Shown here: positions 1-8,580 of the stretch, one piece after another
Position numbering within the stretch: position 1 is the stretch's first letter
Layout: each line of letters starts with the position of its first letter
Source of the DNA: an uncultured Lachnospiraceae bacterium
GTDB lineage: Bacteria; Bacillota; Clostridia; Lachnospirales; Lachnospiraceae
Reading direction: 5' to 3'
Assembly: GCA_949878435.1 (NCBI GenBank)
Contig: CATLAK010000024.1
Location: 1-48,116, forward strand
Length of the DNA: 48,116 nt
Program-made: the position numbers and the translations under genes
Notes under the pieces: model-generated
Database searches by the model: none
Seen by the model: the letters and a program-made list of their open reading frames with translations, nothing else
What the model was told of the DNA's origin: nothing

Positions 1-1
1 T

Positions 2-37
2 GATGACGAATTTGAAGAAGGTTTTTATATCTTCTAA
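2..37 (+). CDS. C-terminal end of a gene entering from the left (tentative)
   Basis: An open frame with acidic codons (ending DDEFEEGFYIF, then TAA) runs in from the left edge. A GC-rich hairpin with a T-rich tail follows about 20 bases later, which is what one expects after the end of a plus-strand gene. Only eleven codons are visible, so no function can be given and the frame itself may be chance. Confidence 0.25.
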   Translation, partial: DDEFEEGFYIF

Positions 38-57
38 ATCATTCGTCTTATCAGCGT

Positions 58-80
58 GCCCGTCTCCGGCGGGCTATTTT
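58..80 (+). terminator. Rho-independent terminator
   Basis: GCCCG (58-62) pairs with CGGGC (70-74), followed by TATTTT. It lies just downstream of the putative gene end at 37. A second perfect palindrome, ATTCCTCC/GGAGGAAT (89-108), follows directly. Confidence 0.45.
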
Positions 81-111
81 AATTCAAGATTCCTCCGGCA
101 GGAGGAATTTC

Positions 112-262
112 CTATTATATAAAAAAAGAATGGATATACCATTCTTAATCCCGCCAATGGAATATTTGGATTCGGGCACTACCCACGCCTTCCTACGGTC
201 TATAACTAGATTAGCACATCTCCACCAGAACTTCAACTACCTTTTCAAAAAAATGGATAGCT
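112..262 (-). ncRNA. Structured non-coding stretch: small RNA or IS200/IS605-type right-end remnant
   Basis: No gene is seen here. On the minus strand the stretch carries a short GGG-TAGTG-CCC hairpin, an AATCC/GGATT pairing and, at 126-146, a perfect 8-bp hairpin (AAGAATGG/CCATTCTT) followed by seven T residues, a good intrinsic terminator. TTGAAG and TAATCT lie 17 bp apart upstream and could be a weak promoter. A short frame ending VVEVLVEMC then stop at 211-213, together with the subterminal palindromes, also recalls the end of a TnpB-type gene and its right end. I cannot decide between the two. Confidence 0.3.
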
Positions 263-267
263 GAACC

Positions 268-309
268 AATGTCATGATGTTGAGCTCAAAAGCCCAGCAT
301 CATGACATT
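268..309. repeat. 12-bp inverted repeat, possible terminator of the XRE gene
   Basis: AATGTCATGATG (268-279) pairs perfectly with CATCATGACATT (298-309), and pairing continues inward with one mismatch to a CAAA loop. It lies 8 bases beyond the stop of the minus-strand regulator gene. The nearest T run on the minus strand is about 20 bases further on, so terminator activity in that direction is plausible but not canonical. Confidence 0.4.
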
Positions 310-316
310 TTACCAC

Positions 317-1354
317 CTATAATGAATTCATTAATTCCTGATACCGCTTATCTCCTCTCAAAAACCCCAAGCTCTCTTCCTCCCTGAAATTCTCTACCAG
401 TTTCTTTTTAAGCTCCGCGGCAAATTCTTCCCCCGGTCTTTTAAACGCCATGTGCTCATAAAGCGGTGAATCCACCCATTCGGCGACGGTGTCAACTGCC
501 CCAAGCGTCTGCTCCATAATTGCAATCACTGCATCTGCATCCTGCATAGCAGCCGCAAGCTCTAGCCCTGCGGAAACGAAAGTGTACTCTCCCCTCTCGA
601 ACAGGACTGCCATCTGTTTCTCCTTTTCCACATAATACCGCGCCTTTTCCCAGTTCTTTTCCTCTATGGCGAGCATATGCATGCTGTGCAGTACCATGCT
701 CGTCATTTGATAGCCCGAAAAGAGAATTTCTTCATATGCCTTATATGCTTCCTGCAGCCGCCCTGTTTTGCTGTAAAGGTATGCCTGTTTCCTTTTCCGC
801 TCCGGACTGTCGGATGGAAAATACGCAAGGTACGCTTCCGCTTTCTCCCACTGTTCTTTTCTAGTATAGAAGCCAAACAAGGAATCCGCCGCCTTTCTTC
901 TGAGCTGTTCATCACTGCCTGCCAAAACACGGGTATAACAGTCACAAAGATACTCCTCATATTGCTCTATATCCGGAACCTTGTTGAACATACGCTGGGC
1001 ATCGAGCACCACCGCCATCTGCCAGATCAGCCACTCGCAGTTTGGATATTCCTCCATGATCTTCTTTGCCCACGAAAATACTTCCCCGTAGGAACCCTTT
1101 TTTAATCTATCACTCAATTCATTTACCAAACCATTGATTTCTTCCCTTGTCAGTTCCTCCCTGAAAGACAAAAGTTCATCCACCGTGATGCCAAGCAGCC
1201 GCGCGATGGGCGCAAGGAGCATGATATCCGGCATGGAATTTCCGTTTTCCCATTTATTGACTGCCGGAGCGCTCACGCCCAGACGCCCTGCCATTTCCTC
1301 TTGTGTCATATCTTGTTTTTTTCTGTATTTTCTGATTACCTCTCCTATCTGCAT
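317..1354 (-). CDS. XRE-family regulator with C-terminal helical repeats
   Basis: 345 residues. Residues 1-64 form a Cro/C1-type helix-turn-helix: the start MQIGEVIRKYRKKQ, the recognition part GVSAPAVNKWENG, and then a PDIMLLAPIARLLGITVDELL segment interrupted only by normal family variation. The remaining ~270 residues are helical and TPR-like, with A/Y/W-spaced repeats such as REQWEKAEAYLAYFP and GRLQEAYKAYEEIL. This layout is typical of Firmicutes regulators whose repeat half may sense a peptide or partner protein. The ATG at 1354 has GGAGG nine bases upstream. The gene stands alone; the ABC exporter downstream of its promoter side is in the same direction but 216 bp away. DNA-binding is well supported; ligand and targets are unknown. 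Confidence 0.85.
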   Translation of the reverse strand: MQIGEVIRKYRKKQDMTQEEMAGRLGVSAPAVNKWENGNSMPDIMLLAPIARLLGITVDELLSFREELTREEINGLVNELSDRLKKGSYGEVFSWAKKIMEEYPNCEWLIWQMAVVLDAQRMFNKVPDIEQYEEYLCDCYTRVLAGSDEQLRRKAADSLFGFYTRKEQWEKAEAYLAYFPSDSPERKRKQAYLYSKTGRLQEAYKAYEEILFSGYQMTSMVLHSMHMLAIEEKNWEKARYYVEKEKQMAVLFERGEYTFVSAGLELAAAMQDADAVIAIMEQTLGAVDTVAEWVDSPLYEHMAFKRPGEEFAAELKKKLVENFREEESLGFLRGDKRYQELMNSL

Positions 1355-1570
1355 AGCAGCAAACCTCCTTGATTTCTCCCCGCATGCAACGATTTAAGCA
1401 CCTGCTTGCAGCGGAATATATGACTTGCATCGATCTTTGCTCTCTTATCTTAACAGCCCATCTCCCATCTATCAACTGAACCTCCATTAACATTCCGGGG
1501 ATAAAATTAACTGCTGTTCACTTATTGTTCAAAACGGAGATCGCCTGCAGAAGGAGTACACCTACGTTTT

Positions 1571-3925
1571 TTATTCTACAATCAATATGGACGGCTCCAC
1601 CTTCTTTATTTTCCCTGCTGCCAGATAGGCAAAAACAAGAAACAGCCCGCTCACAATCACCCCTGAAAAAAGCATCTGTAAGGGACTTAGGCTGGATTCA
1701 AATCTGCTGACGCCGCACATGGTCAGCATTGCCGTCACCAGCGAATCTGTAAAAAGCCCGCTCAGCACATTTCCAAGGGCAGAGCCGATCACAGCCATCA
1801 TGCAAAAGCGCAGGGCAAAGGACATCCGCAGCTTCCCTGCTGTAAAGCCCAGCGATTTGTATATTCCAAGATCGCGCTTCTCTTTGTATAAGACCTTACT
1901 TCCCGTCAGATAAACTGCCACCAAAATAAATACAGCGGTTATGACATACATAAATGCCTCTATCGCCGTCATCGCGCTTAAAATTGCCTCAAGTCCCGAC
2001 CACTCATTCTCATCTAGGTCTATACGATCCTTATATTTCTCATTCAGCAATTCTGCAATTTCTCCGACCTCTGAAGAATCCTCAAGGATATAATAATGAT
2101 AAAAAGATACCGGCTCACTTTCAAACCGTTCCCATCCTTCTTTGCTGATTGCAAAGTTATCTCCCATATCATTGGCGCACTGATAAATGCCGCTGATGAT
2201 AAATTCCAGTTCCTTTCCCTTATAAGAGACCCAAACGGTATCGCCGGTCTGCGCCCCGATTACATCTGCAACCAGCTCTGTCACCAGCACCTCATTCTCA
2301 TATTTGCAGGTTCTTCCCTTGATCACATTAAAATATTCCGGGGCGGATGCGATATTGACCGGGCACTCATAATTGCCGATCACTGCACGCTCCATCTTGA
2401 ACTCGTACCAGGCGGCAACCTGGGCATTTTGGGCAATCAACGCATCCACTTCCCTTTCCAGTTCCTTGTCCTCACATCCAAATCCGATATCAAATCTTAC
2501 AGGTGAAAAGACATTCATAAGACCTTTTCCGTCCGGTCCCATCCACACGCCGATCCTTACGGACAAAGAGATGAAAAAGACCAAAAGAGCCGCCACCATG
2601 CAGGCGCTTACATATTGCTTCTTTCCTGATAGAAGCTGCCGAAGCGCCAAATGCAGTACCAAACCTCTTTGATAAATCCTGGTGGTGAGCCGGCTGCTGA
2701 AATATACATCATCCGCTCCGCCGCGGATTGCCCTGATTGGCGTAATCTTCCCGATTCCTGCGGTTTTAAGGCTGATAAATACCGTCAGCAGGCACAAAAT
2801 CACACCAAGCGCTGCCATACACATTGCCAGATTGCCATCTGCAGGAATAATCAATCCCGTCGTGGTGACCGTCAGCCTGTTTATGAGCCTTACCACAATT
2901 CCCGACAAAAAGCTGCCTGGCACCATCCCCACGAGCACGGCAAGCACATATTGCAGAATCTGTATCCTTTTAAGATCCGCCCTGGTAAATCCCACTGCCT
3001 TCAGGATTCCCATATTCACATAATCCTGTTCGATACAGCTGCTGATGCTGTGCCCGATGACCACCATCGTGATGACCAAAAGAACAACCACAAAGACCAG
3101 TAAAAATCCGGCAAAGATATTTTGAAGAATCAGCATAAATCCCTCAATTGCCTGTGCTGAATAAGTAAAGCTGGCATAATCATTTACCTGGGTCTTCTCC
3201 CCCAGCAGATTTTGAAATTCCAGCATGGACAGGCTGCTTTGCTCCGATTGAAAGATATGCAGAAGACAACTTTCCGCCGCCTGTGCCTGGCTTTCTGCTT
3301 CTTCTATCCTTTTTGACAATTTCTCTATATCTACCGTATTCATAAGGATGGACTTTATTCCCATTAAAGCCGTTCCCGCCGCCGGATCCTCAAAGAAACC
3401 TTTAATGGTATAAACCGCCCTGTCCTTCTCTCCTTCAATCTGTATGGCAATCTCGTCCCCTGCCTGTGCATCATATAAAGAACAAAAGGCTGGGGACACA
3501 TATACTTCCCCCTCCGAAGGTTCCTCTGCGCTTTCTTCTATTCCGGTCAGGTTTTCATTAAATATATGGTAATCATACCGCCCCTGCCCGAACGCAAATA
3601 TCTGCAAAGTCCCCGTTACATTTTCCTGCCCATTCACATAATATCTTGATATTATAATTGCGTCCTGGACCTCTACTTTCCAGACATCTGAAAGCGCCTC
3701 TATCTGACCGCGCAAATCTTCAATATTATCTTTTCCTCCTATCCAGCTGGTGATATCGCCATACCCGGTGCGCAGGAGCTGTTCCTCTTCATAATCATTG
3801 GCATTTTTCCATATTGTGAGAACTGCCAGCAATGAAACCGTAATAATAAACATAAGAAGGGATATCCCGATAAAACTTCCCTTCTGGCTTTTTATGTTAG
3901 CTTTGAGTAAGGTAAAATATTTCAT
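1571..3925 (-). CDS. ABC transporter permease with two FtsX modules
   Basis: 784 residues starting at MKYFTLLKANIKSQ, where AGGAGG lies seven bases upstream; the longer frame to 4087 overlaps the ATPase gene and lacks a ribosome site. Eight hydrophobic segments are visible: one near residues 15-35, three around 265-400, one near 450, and three in the last 130 residues. Two large extracytoplasmic domains separate them, giving two copies of the MacB/FtsX plan. Such permeases belong to the MacB-type (mechanotransmission) group used for antimicrobial peptide export or resistance and lipoprotein handling, not for solute import. It follows its ATPase after 10 bp. The neighbouring two-component system suggests cell-envelope stress or peptide resistance; the substrate is unknown. 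Confidence 0.85.
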   Translation of the reverse strand: MKYFTLLKANIKSQKGSFIGISLLMFIITVSLLAVLTIWKNANDYEEEQLLRTGYGDITSWIGGKDNIEDLRGQIEALSDVWKVEVQDAIIISRYYVNGQENVTGTLQIFAFGQGRYDYHIFNENLTGIEESAEEPSEGEVYVSPAFCSLYDAQAGDEIAIQIEGEKDRAVYTIKGFFEDPAAGTALMGIKSILMNTVDIEKLSKRIEEAESQAQAAESCLLHIFQSEQSSLSMLEFQNLLGEKTQVNDYASFTYSAQAIEGFMLILQNIFAGFLLVFVVVLLVITMVVIGHSISSCIEQDYVNMGILKAVGFTRADLKRIQILQYVLAVLVGMVPGSFLSGIVVRLINRLTVTTTGLIIPADGNLAMCMAALGVILCLLTVFISLKTAGIGKITPIRAIRGGADDVYFSSRLTTRIYQRGLVLHLALRQLLSGKKQYVSACMVAALLVFFISLSVRIGVWMGPDGKGLMNVFSPVRFDIGFGCEDKELEREVDALIAQNAQVAAWYEFKMERAVIGNYECPVNIASAPEYFNVIKGRTCKYENEVLVTELVADVIGAQTGDTVWVSYKGKELEFIISGIYQCANDMGDNFAISKEGWERFESEPVSFYHYYILEDSSEVGEIAELLNEKYKDRIDLDENEWSGLEAILSAMTAIEAFMYVITAVFILVAVYLTGSKVLYKEKRDLGIYKSLGFTAGKLRMSFALRFCMMAVIGSALGNVLSGLFTDSLVTAMLTMCGVSRFESSLSPLQMLFSGVIVSGLFLVFAYLAAGKIKKVEPSILIVE

Positions 3926-3935
3926 GCCGCACCTC

Positions 3936-4697
3936 CTACCATTCCATGGAGGAAAGCCATGCTTCCACCTGCTTTTCCCGCCGGCGCGCCTCTTCCTTCT
4001 CGTATGCCGGCAGGGACATTTCATCCACCACTCTTCCGTCTTCCAGATACAAAAGCCTGGTTGCCCGGATTGCCGCCTTGATATCATGCGTCACCATCAG
4101 AATATTCTGCCCGTCCTCATTGATTTTCGTCAAAAGATCAAGCACCTCCTGGGTATTGCGCTTGTTCAGCGCTCCGGTAGGCTCATCCGCAAACAACATC
4201 CCCGGCTCATTCATCATGGCTCTGGCAATCGCTGCCCGCTGTGCCTCTCCCCCCGACACCTGAGAGGGAAGCCGGTCCGCCGCCTTCTCCACATGCATCT
4301 GGCTAAGCAGCTCCTGCGCCCTGCTCCTTACCTCCTTCTGTGTCCTTGTCTTGGTGAGATACCCCGTCACTGCAACATTCTCAAATAAGGTGAGATTACT
4401 GACAAGATGCGCCTGCTGGAATACAAATCCAAACTCTTTTGCCCGCAGCTGCGCCATCTTCTGCTCTTTCAAATGGCTGATCTCCCTTTCTTTATAGCAG
4501 ACGCTTCCGCTGGTAGGCTTATCCATCCCGCTTAATGCATAGAGCAGGGTAGACTTCCCCGCTCCCGAGGAACCCATAATAACGGTAAAGTCACCGTCAT
4601 AGATTTCCAGATTTACCATATCAAGTACGTGGTTCTGTCCGCCGTTATTTGCAAAGCTCTTACAAACATCCTGCGCTTTCATGACTGCTGTTTTCAT
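3936..4697 (-). CDS. ABC transporter ATP-binding protein (LolD/MacB type)
   Basis: 253 residues. Walker A is MGSSGAGKSTLL, the Q-loop follows as FVFQQAHLVSNLTLFENV, the signature is VSGGEAQRAAIARAM, and Walker B is MLFADEPTGAL. The FADEPTGALN form and the 'SSGAGKSTLLY' P-loop are typical of ATPases serving FtsX-type permeases. The gene begins at the ATG at 4697 with an AAGGAAG site rather far upstream; the internal methionine at residue 6 is an alternative. It couples ATP hydrolysis to the permease encoded next. Sequence -10-like elements lie in the AT-rich gap upstream, so the pair probably has its own promoter, separate from the two-component genes. Confidence 0.92.
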   Translation of the reverse strand: MKTAVMKAQDVCKSFANNGGQNHVLDMVNLEIYDGDFTVIMGSSGAGKSTLLYALSGMDKPTSGSVCYKEREISHLKEQKMAQLRAKEFGFVFQQAHLVSNLTLFENVAVTGYLTKTRTQKEVRSRAQELLSQMHVEKAADRLPSQVSGGEAQRAAIARAMMNEPGMLFADEPTGALNKRNTQEVLDLLTKINEDGQNILMVTHDIKAAIRATRLLYLEDGRVVDEMSLPAYEKEEARRREKQVEAWLSSMEW

Positions 4698-4823
4698 AAT
4701 CGACTCTTCCTTTCCCCTGCTGATCTTAAGGTGCTTTCGCTCCCTTTAATCAAGCATAGCAGAACAATTATTAACAAATCTTTAAGAAGGACTTTTTATA
4801 ATCTGTTTTTTTTTCAATGAATA

Positions 4824-4832
4824 TGGTATACT
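4824..4832 (+). promoter_or_regulatory. Extended -10 promoter for the Uma2 gene
   Basis: TG-G-TATACT (4824-4832) is an extended -10 element about 54 bases before the Uma2 start; upstream is a T-rich tract with no good -35. Inferred from sequence only. Confidence 0.4.
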
Positions 4833-4885
4833 GACAAAAAGACGGGATAAAAAGGCTAATACCAATAATGAAAGGGGTTAATAAC

Positions 4886-5431
4886 ATGGCTCTGCAGCAA
4901 GAGAAAACTTATACAATTGATGATATTTACTCCCTTCCAGAGGGGCAAAGAGCTGAATTGATTGACGGTAAAATTTATATGATGACGCCGCCCGTCAGAA
5001 TTCACCAAAAGCTGGTAGCAGAGCTTGTATCTGCTCTTCACCGATATATCAAGGACAACAATGGGGACTGCGAAGTTTATCCCTCTCCCTTTGCCGTTTT
5101 TTTAAATGCTGACGACAAAAATTATGTTGAACCGGATATTTCCGTAATCTGCGACAAGTCAAAGCTGGATGACCGCGGCTGTAACGGTGCGCCTGACTGG
5201 ATTATTGAAATCGCTTCCCCCAGCACCAGCACCTTGGATTACGGCATAAAGCTTTTTAAGTACCGTACCGCCGGTGTCCGTGAATACTGGATCATAAACC
5301 CCATGAAGGATTCTGTCATGGTCTACGACCTTGAGCACAATGCAAAGACAAACCAATATAGTTTTGATGAACTTATTCCGGCATCGATTTATAAAGATTT
5401 AAATATCAGAGTTGCCGATTTGCTTCTATGA
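4886..5431 (+). CDS. Uma2-family (DUF820) restriction-endonuclease-like protein
   Basis: 181 residues from the ATG at 4886, which has AAAGGGG eight bases upstream; the in-frame ATG at 4868 has no ribosome site. The protein shows the Uma2 pattern: ELIDGKIYMM near the start, RIHQKLVAEL, then the nuclease core YVEPDISVICD, followed by PDWIIEIASPSTS, DYGIKLFKYRTAGVREYWIINP and a C-terminal RVADLLL. The PD-(D/E)XK residues expected at 'EPDISV' and 'EIASPS' are present. Family members are abundant in cyanobacteria and some Clostridia and their roles are largely unknown. The gene stands alone on the plus strand between the minus-strand exporter and sensor kinase genes, so it looks like an insertion into a resistance locus. 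Confidence 0.85.
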   Translation: MALQQEKTYTIDDIYSLPEGQRAELIDGKIYMMTPPVRIHQKLVAELVSALHRYIKDNNGDCEVYPSPFAVFLNADDKNYVEPDISVICDKSKLDDRGCNGAPDWIIEIASPSTSTLDYGIKLFKYRTAGVREYWIINPMKDSVMVYDLEHNAKTNQYSFDELIPASIYKDLNIRVADLLL

Positions 5432-5471
5432 CCCAGGATAAAGCAAGCACTGCCGCGTTTCGCGAGCCGGC

Positions 5472-6623
5472 TTATTGTAATGCTATAACCCTGCACCATA
5501 CCACAACTTCCAATCCATCCTGGTGATTGCTAAGGCTCACCCCGCCCCCCATTTTTTCCATAATATACTTTACGATATATAAGCCAAGTCCTGAACCATT
5601 CTTATCGCCAACATTTTTCCCTCTGTAAAATTTATTGAAAACAAAGGGAACATCCTCCGGTAAGATGCCCTCTCCATAGTCCCTCACATGAATTTCGTAT
5701 CTGTTCCCGCTTACTTCTGCCCACACTTCCGCTTTCGCCCCGGATGCATATTTGCGTATATTTTCCAGCAGATTTAGGAGCACCTGCTCTATCCTTTTTT
5801 CATCCCCTAAGACTTCTGCTTCAGGAAGCGGCTGACGCAAGGTCACGTGAGAATCATCCAGATCCTCCCAAATCTGCAGGAGCATCTTTCGTATATCCAC
5901 TTTCTGCCGCTTTATCTCCAGATTCTCCAGCTCAGATAGTGCATGCAGCACCAGATCGTTGGTAAGGCGGGTGACCTCGTCACATTTTCTCATAATGACC
6001 TGTAAATACCTCTCCCTCTGCTCGTAATCCGCTTCCAGATTTGCTTCAAGCCCCTCTGCGTATGCTCTGATTGAAGCAATCGGTGTTTTGATGTCATGGG
6101 ACAATGTGGCAATAATTGTTTTGTTTTCGCTAATCGCTCTTTTTTCTCTTTCCCGGGCATTTATGATTTCCTTCCGCATATGGTCGAATGCCCAGGTAAA
6201 TGCGCCGAAAAAGTTCGTCCTCTCAACCTCCAGCGGAAAATCCAAATCCCCACTTGCAAGCCGCCCTGCATACGCTTCCAGTTTGTCAAATGGTTTTAAT
6301 ATCTTTAAATAAAGATAGCCCGACCAGCATAGCAGACATAGAACCGTAAGCATCAGGCAGACTGCCGCCATCTGCCTAGCCATAATTTTTCCTCCTTGCG
6401 CACGCTCCTCCTTCAGCTGCCCGCTCAACTGCTCTATCTCCTTCTGTGCCGGGTTTTCGCCCTCACTTGAAGAAGTCAGCTGGCTGATCTCATTTAAGAG
6501 CACAAGATTATCTTCCGCACTGCTTTCTCCGATTCCTTTTTCTATCAGCATCACAGTGCCTGAAAAAAATAAGAGAAGCACCCCGATACTTACCATAACC
6601 ATTATTCCAAATTGTTTTTTCAT
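5472..6623 (-). CDS. Sensor histidine kinase, OmpR-partner type
   Basis: 383 residues. Two membrane helices lie at about 7-27 and 86-108, enclosing a short extracytoplasmic loop of some 55 residues that is mostly polar and helical. A HAMP-like linker follows (109-160). The phosphoacceptor is His176 in ATLSHDIKTPIASIRAYAEG. The ATPase half has an N-box (VLLNLLENIRKYASGA), a G1 box (VRDYGEGI), an F-box (FNKFYRG) and G2 (GSGLGLYIVKYIME). The start at 6623 has GAGGGA close upstream, 22 bases after the response regulator stop, so both are co-transcribed. The signal is unknown; the small sensor loop resembles kinases that read membrane or peptide stress. Confidence 0.92.
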   Translation of the reverse strand: MKKQFGIMVMVSIGVLLLFFSGTVMLIEKGIGESSAEDNLVLLNEISQLTSSSEGENPAQKEIEQLSGQLKEERAQGGKIMARQMAAVCLMLTVLCLLCWSGYLYLKILKPFDKLEAYAGRLASGDLDFPLEVERTNFFGAFTWAFDHMRKEIINAREREKRAISENKTIIATLSHDIKTPIASIRAYAEGLEANLEADYEQRERYLQVIMRKCDEVTRLTNDLVLHALSELENLEIKRQKVDIRKMLLQIWEDLDDSHVTLRQPLPEAEVLGDEKRIEQVLLNLLENIRKYASGAKAEVWAEVSGNRYEIHVRDYGEGILPEDVPFVFNKFYRGKNVGDKNGSGLGLYIVKYIMEKMGGGVSLSNHQDGLEVVVWCRVIALQ

Positions 6624-6645
6624 TTTCCCTCTATCTTAAAGCGTT

Positions 6646-7341
6646 TTACGCTTCCTTCACCCCGTCAATCTGATACCCAACGCCCCATACCGTCTTGATG
6701 AACCGGGGAGAAGCCGGATCCTCCTCAAGCTTTTCCCGAAGCCATCTGATATGGACCGCTACCGTAGAAATCTCAACCTCCGAAAATGCGCCCCACACTT
6801 CCCGGAGAAGTTCCTCTTTTCGGATGATTTGATTCCCATGGGCACACAGGTACGCCAGAAGGTCAAATTCCTTCAAAGCCAGCTTTATCTCTGCACCGTT
6901 CCTATTCACCGTCCTGCTTCCCGCATCAACGACCACTTCGCCAAACTGCCATACCTTTCCTTCCTCATCTGCACCGTAGGTCCTGCGCACCAGCGCATTC
7001 ACCCTTGCAAGTAATTCCCTTAGCGAATACGGCTTGGCAAGATAATCATCTCCGCCCATATCAAGTCCCCGCACTTTATCGTCCTCGCTGGTCCTTGCAC
7101 TGGCAAAAATAACTGGAACCTTAGACACCTTCCTAAGCTCCCTGCACACCTCAAATCCTGTTCCATCGGGCAGATTGATATCCATCAAAATCAAGTGAAA
7201 CTGTATATTTGTAAGAAGCGCAAATGCCTCTTCACAATCTCTGGCAGTCTCCACCTCATATCCATAGCTTTTCAGCATATCACTGGTTATCTTTGCAAGA
7301 TCCTTGTCGTCCTCAATAATCAGCAGTTTCCTCTTCGTCAT
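6646..7341 (-). CDS. OmpR/PhoB-type response regulator
   Basis: 231 residues from the ATG at 7341 with GAGGAAA seven bases upstream; the longer frame adds 18 residues without a better site. The receiver domain (1-115) has the acidic pair EDD near residue 10, phosphoacceptor Asp53 in LILMDINLPDG, a conserved T/S position (FASARTSED) and Lys in YLAKPYS. The C-terminal winged helix shows the family signature around EFDLLAYLCAHGNQIIRKEEL and VDVHIRWLREKLE-like text, ending VWGVGYQIDG. It acts with the kinase encoded immediately downstream. The ABC exporter two genes away is the likely target, by analogy with Bce-type modules, but this is inference. Confidence 0.93.
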   Translation of the reverse strand: MTKRKLLIIEDDKDLAKITSDMLKSYGYEVETARDCEEAFALLTNIQFHLILMDINLPDGTGFEVCRELRKVSKVPVIFASARTSEDDKVRGLDMGGDDYLAKPYSLRELLARVNALVRRTYGADEEGKVWQFGEVVVDAGSRTVNRNGAEIKLALKEFDLLAYLCAHGNQIIRKEELLREVWGAFSEVEISTVAVHIRWLREKLEEDPASPRFIKTVWGVGYQIDGVKEA

Positions 7342-7377
7342 ACCACTTTCCTCTCTGCCATCAGTCACGCTGCCTCT

Positions 7378-7406
7378 ATTGTATTCCAAATACATTTTTT
7401 TAGCAA
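7378..7406 (-). promoter_or_regulatory. Promoter of the two-component operon
   Basis: On the minus strand, TTGCTA (7401-7406) and TACAAT (7378-7383) are 17 bp apart and point at the response regulator start at 7341. Confidence 0.5.
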
Positions 7407-7485
7407 CCGCAGTACCGTCTTTACGGACTAATCTGACGAAGCTAGGCTGGCAAATATTTTAGCATTTATCCAATTAAAATAATAA

Positions 7486-7514
7486 TTGTATTATTTTTTT
7501 CCGTGTGATATAAT
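7486..7514 (+). promoter_or_regulatory. Promoter of the Rpn gene
   Basis: TTGTAT (7486-7491), 17-bp spacer, TATAAT (7509-7514) with an upstream TG. It would give a leader of about 150 bases before the Rpn start. The rest of the gap between 7342 and 7671 holds only the two divergent promoters and leader structures. Confidence 0.6.
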
Positions 7515-7566
7515 ATGAAAAAGCATATTTTCTTTATGACAAATCTGATATTTTCTTTTTTCTAAC

Positions 7567-7665
7567 ATTTCAGAAAATCCATGCTTTTATTTCCATCATT
7601 ATTTCTTATAAGCAGGAGATTCTGAAATAAAAAATCAGACCTCCTGAATCAAACTGCCAAGGAGG
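7567..7665 (+). promoter_or_regulatory. Leader hairpins, one hiding the Shine-Dalgarno of the Rpn gene
   Basis: ATTTCAGAA (7567-7575) pairs with TTCTGAAAT (7620-7628). Immediately after it, CCTCCT (7640-7645) is the exact complement of the ribosome site AGGAGG (7660-7665) with a 14-base loop, so translation could be masked in the folded leader. Confidence 0.4.
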
Positions 7666-7671
7666 ATAAAA

Positions 7672-8577
7672 ATGACAGATGTACAGACACAGCGTAATTA
7701 CAAGGATACTATGTTCCGAATGCTATTTAAGGAAAAAAAGCATTTATTAAGCCTTTACAATGCAATCAGCAGAACATCCTACACCGACGTGGAAAACTTG
7801 GAAATAACCACATTGGAAAATGCAATTTATATGAACTACAAGAATGATATTTCTTTTGTCTTTGACTTTGAATTGATGCTTTACGAACACCAATCCAGCA
7901 TAAATCCTAATATGCCTTTAAGGGATTTGATTTATGTCACAAAAGTACTTCAGAATATTATAAGGAACGAAGACCTATATCATTCCGTACTCATCAAACT
8001 TCCAACCCCCAAATTTGTTGTTTTCTATAACGGAACAGATTTTCAGCCGGATAAGCAGACCCTAAAATTGTCTGATGCATTTAAACAAAAATTAGCGCAC
8101 CCGGAACTGGAACTTGTCGTAACTGCATACAATATAAACTGGGGCTGCAACCCCGAACTAATGGAAGCGTGCCAATTATTAAAGGAATATGCACAATATG
8201 TAGCACAAGTCAGAATATATGCAAAAGTGCTGCCATTCGAAGAAGCAGTTGAACGAGCAGTAAATTATTGCATCCAAAATAACATCCTTAAAAACTTCCT
8301 AACTCAAAACCGGGCGGAGGCGATAGAAATGAGTATCTATGAATACAACGAAGAGCAACACCTAAAATGTGAACGGGAATGGGCATATAAAAATGGTCAG
8401 AATGCAGGCATTGAGCAAGGACGTCGTGAAGGTATTGCTTTAGGGCGTGAAGAGGGAGAACAGCGTCTTTCCAAACTGTTGCAATTGCTTGCCGACGCAG
8501 GAAGAGGCGCGGACTTAAACCGCGCCATCTACGATACTGCCTATCGGGAATCTCTGTATCAGGAAAATCATCTATAA
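7672..8577 (+). CDS. Rpn-family (RpnC-like) recombination-promoting nuclease / putative transposase
   Basis: 301 residues starting at an ATG six bases after AGGAGG. The N-terminal ~200 residues match the PDDEXK Rpn plan: RNYKDTMFRMLFKEKKHLLSL, with the nuclease core in NDISFVFDFELMLYEHQSS (D..E.Q) and 'LPTPKFVVFYNGT', which is highly typical of the Clostridial branch. The C-terminal part carries repeated G-x-E-x-G segments (GIEQGRREGIALGREEGEQ), also typical. Rpn proteins of Enterobacteria are metal-dependent DNA endonucleases that promote RecA-independent recombination; the Clostridial branch is numerous and untested. It has its own promoter and leader, and no obvious partner gene. Confidence 0.88.
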   Translation: MTDVQTQRNYKDTMFRMLFKEKKHLLSLYNAISRTSYTDVENLEITTLENAIYMNYKNDISFVFDFELMLYEHQSSINPNMPLRDLIYVTKVLQNIIRNEDLYHSVLIKLPTPKFVVFYNGTDFQPDKQTLKLSDAFKQKLAHPELELVVTAYNINWGCNPELMEACQLLKEYAQYVAQVRIYAKVLPFEEAVERAVNYCIQNNILKNFLTQNRAEAIEMSIYEYNEEQHLKCEREWAYKNGQNAGIEQGRREGIALGREEGEQRLSKLLQLLADAGRGADLNRAIYDTAYRESLYQENHL

Positions 8578-8580
8578 TTT

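Noticed and set aside
112..300. 6S RNA
   Set aside because: I could not form the long closing stem and central bubble typical of 6S RNA.
677..1105. Plus-strand open frame over the XRE gene, and many similar frames opposite real genes
   Set aside because: Antisense shadows of strongly supported genes with no ribosome sites and odd composition.
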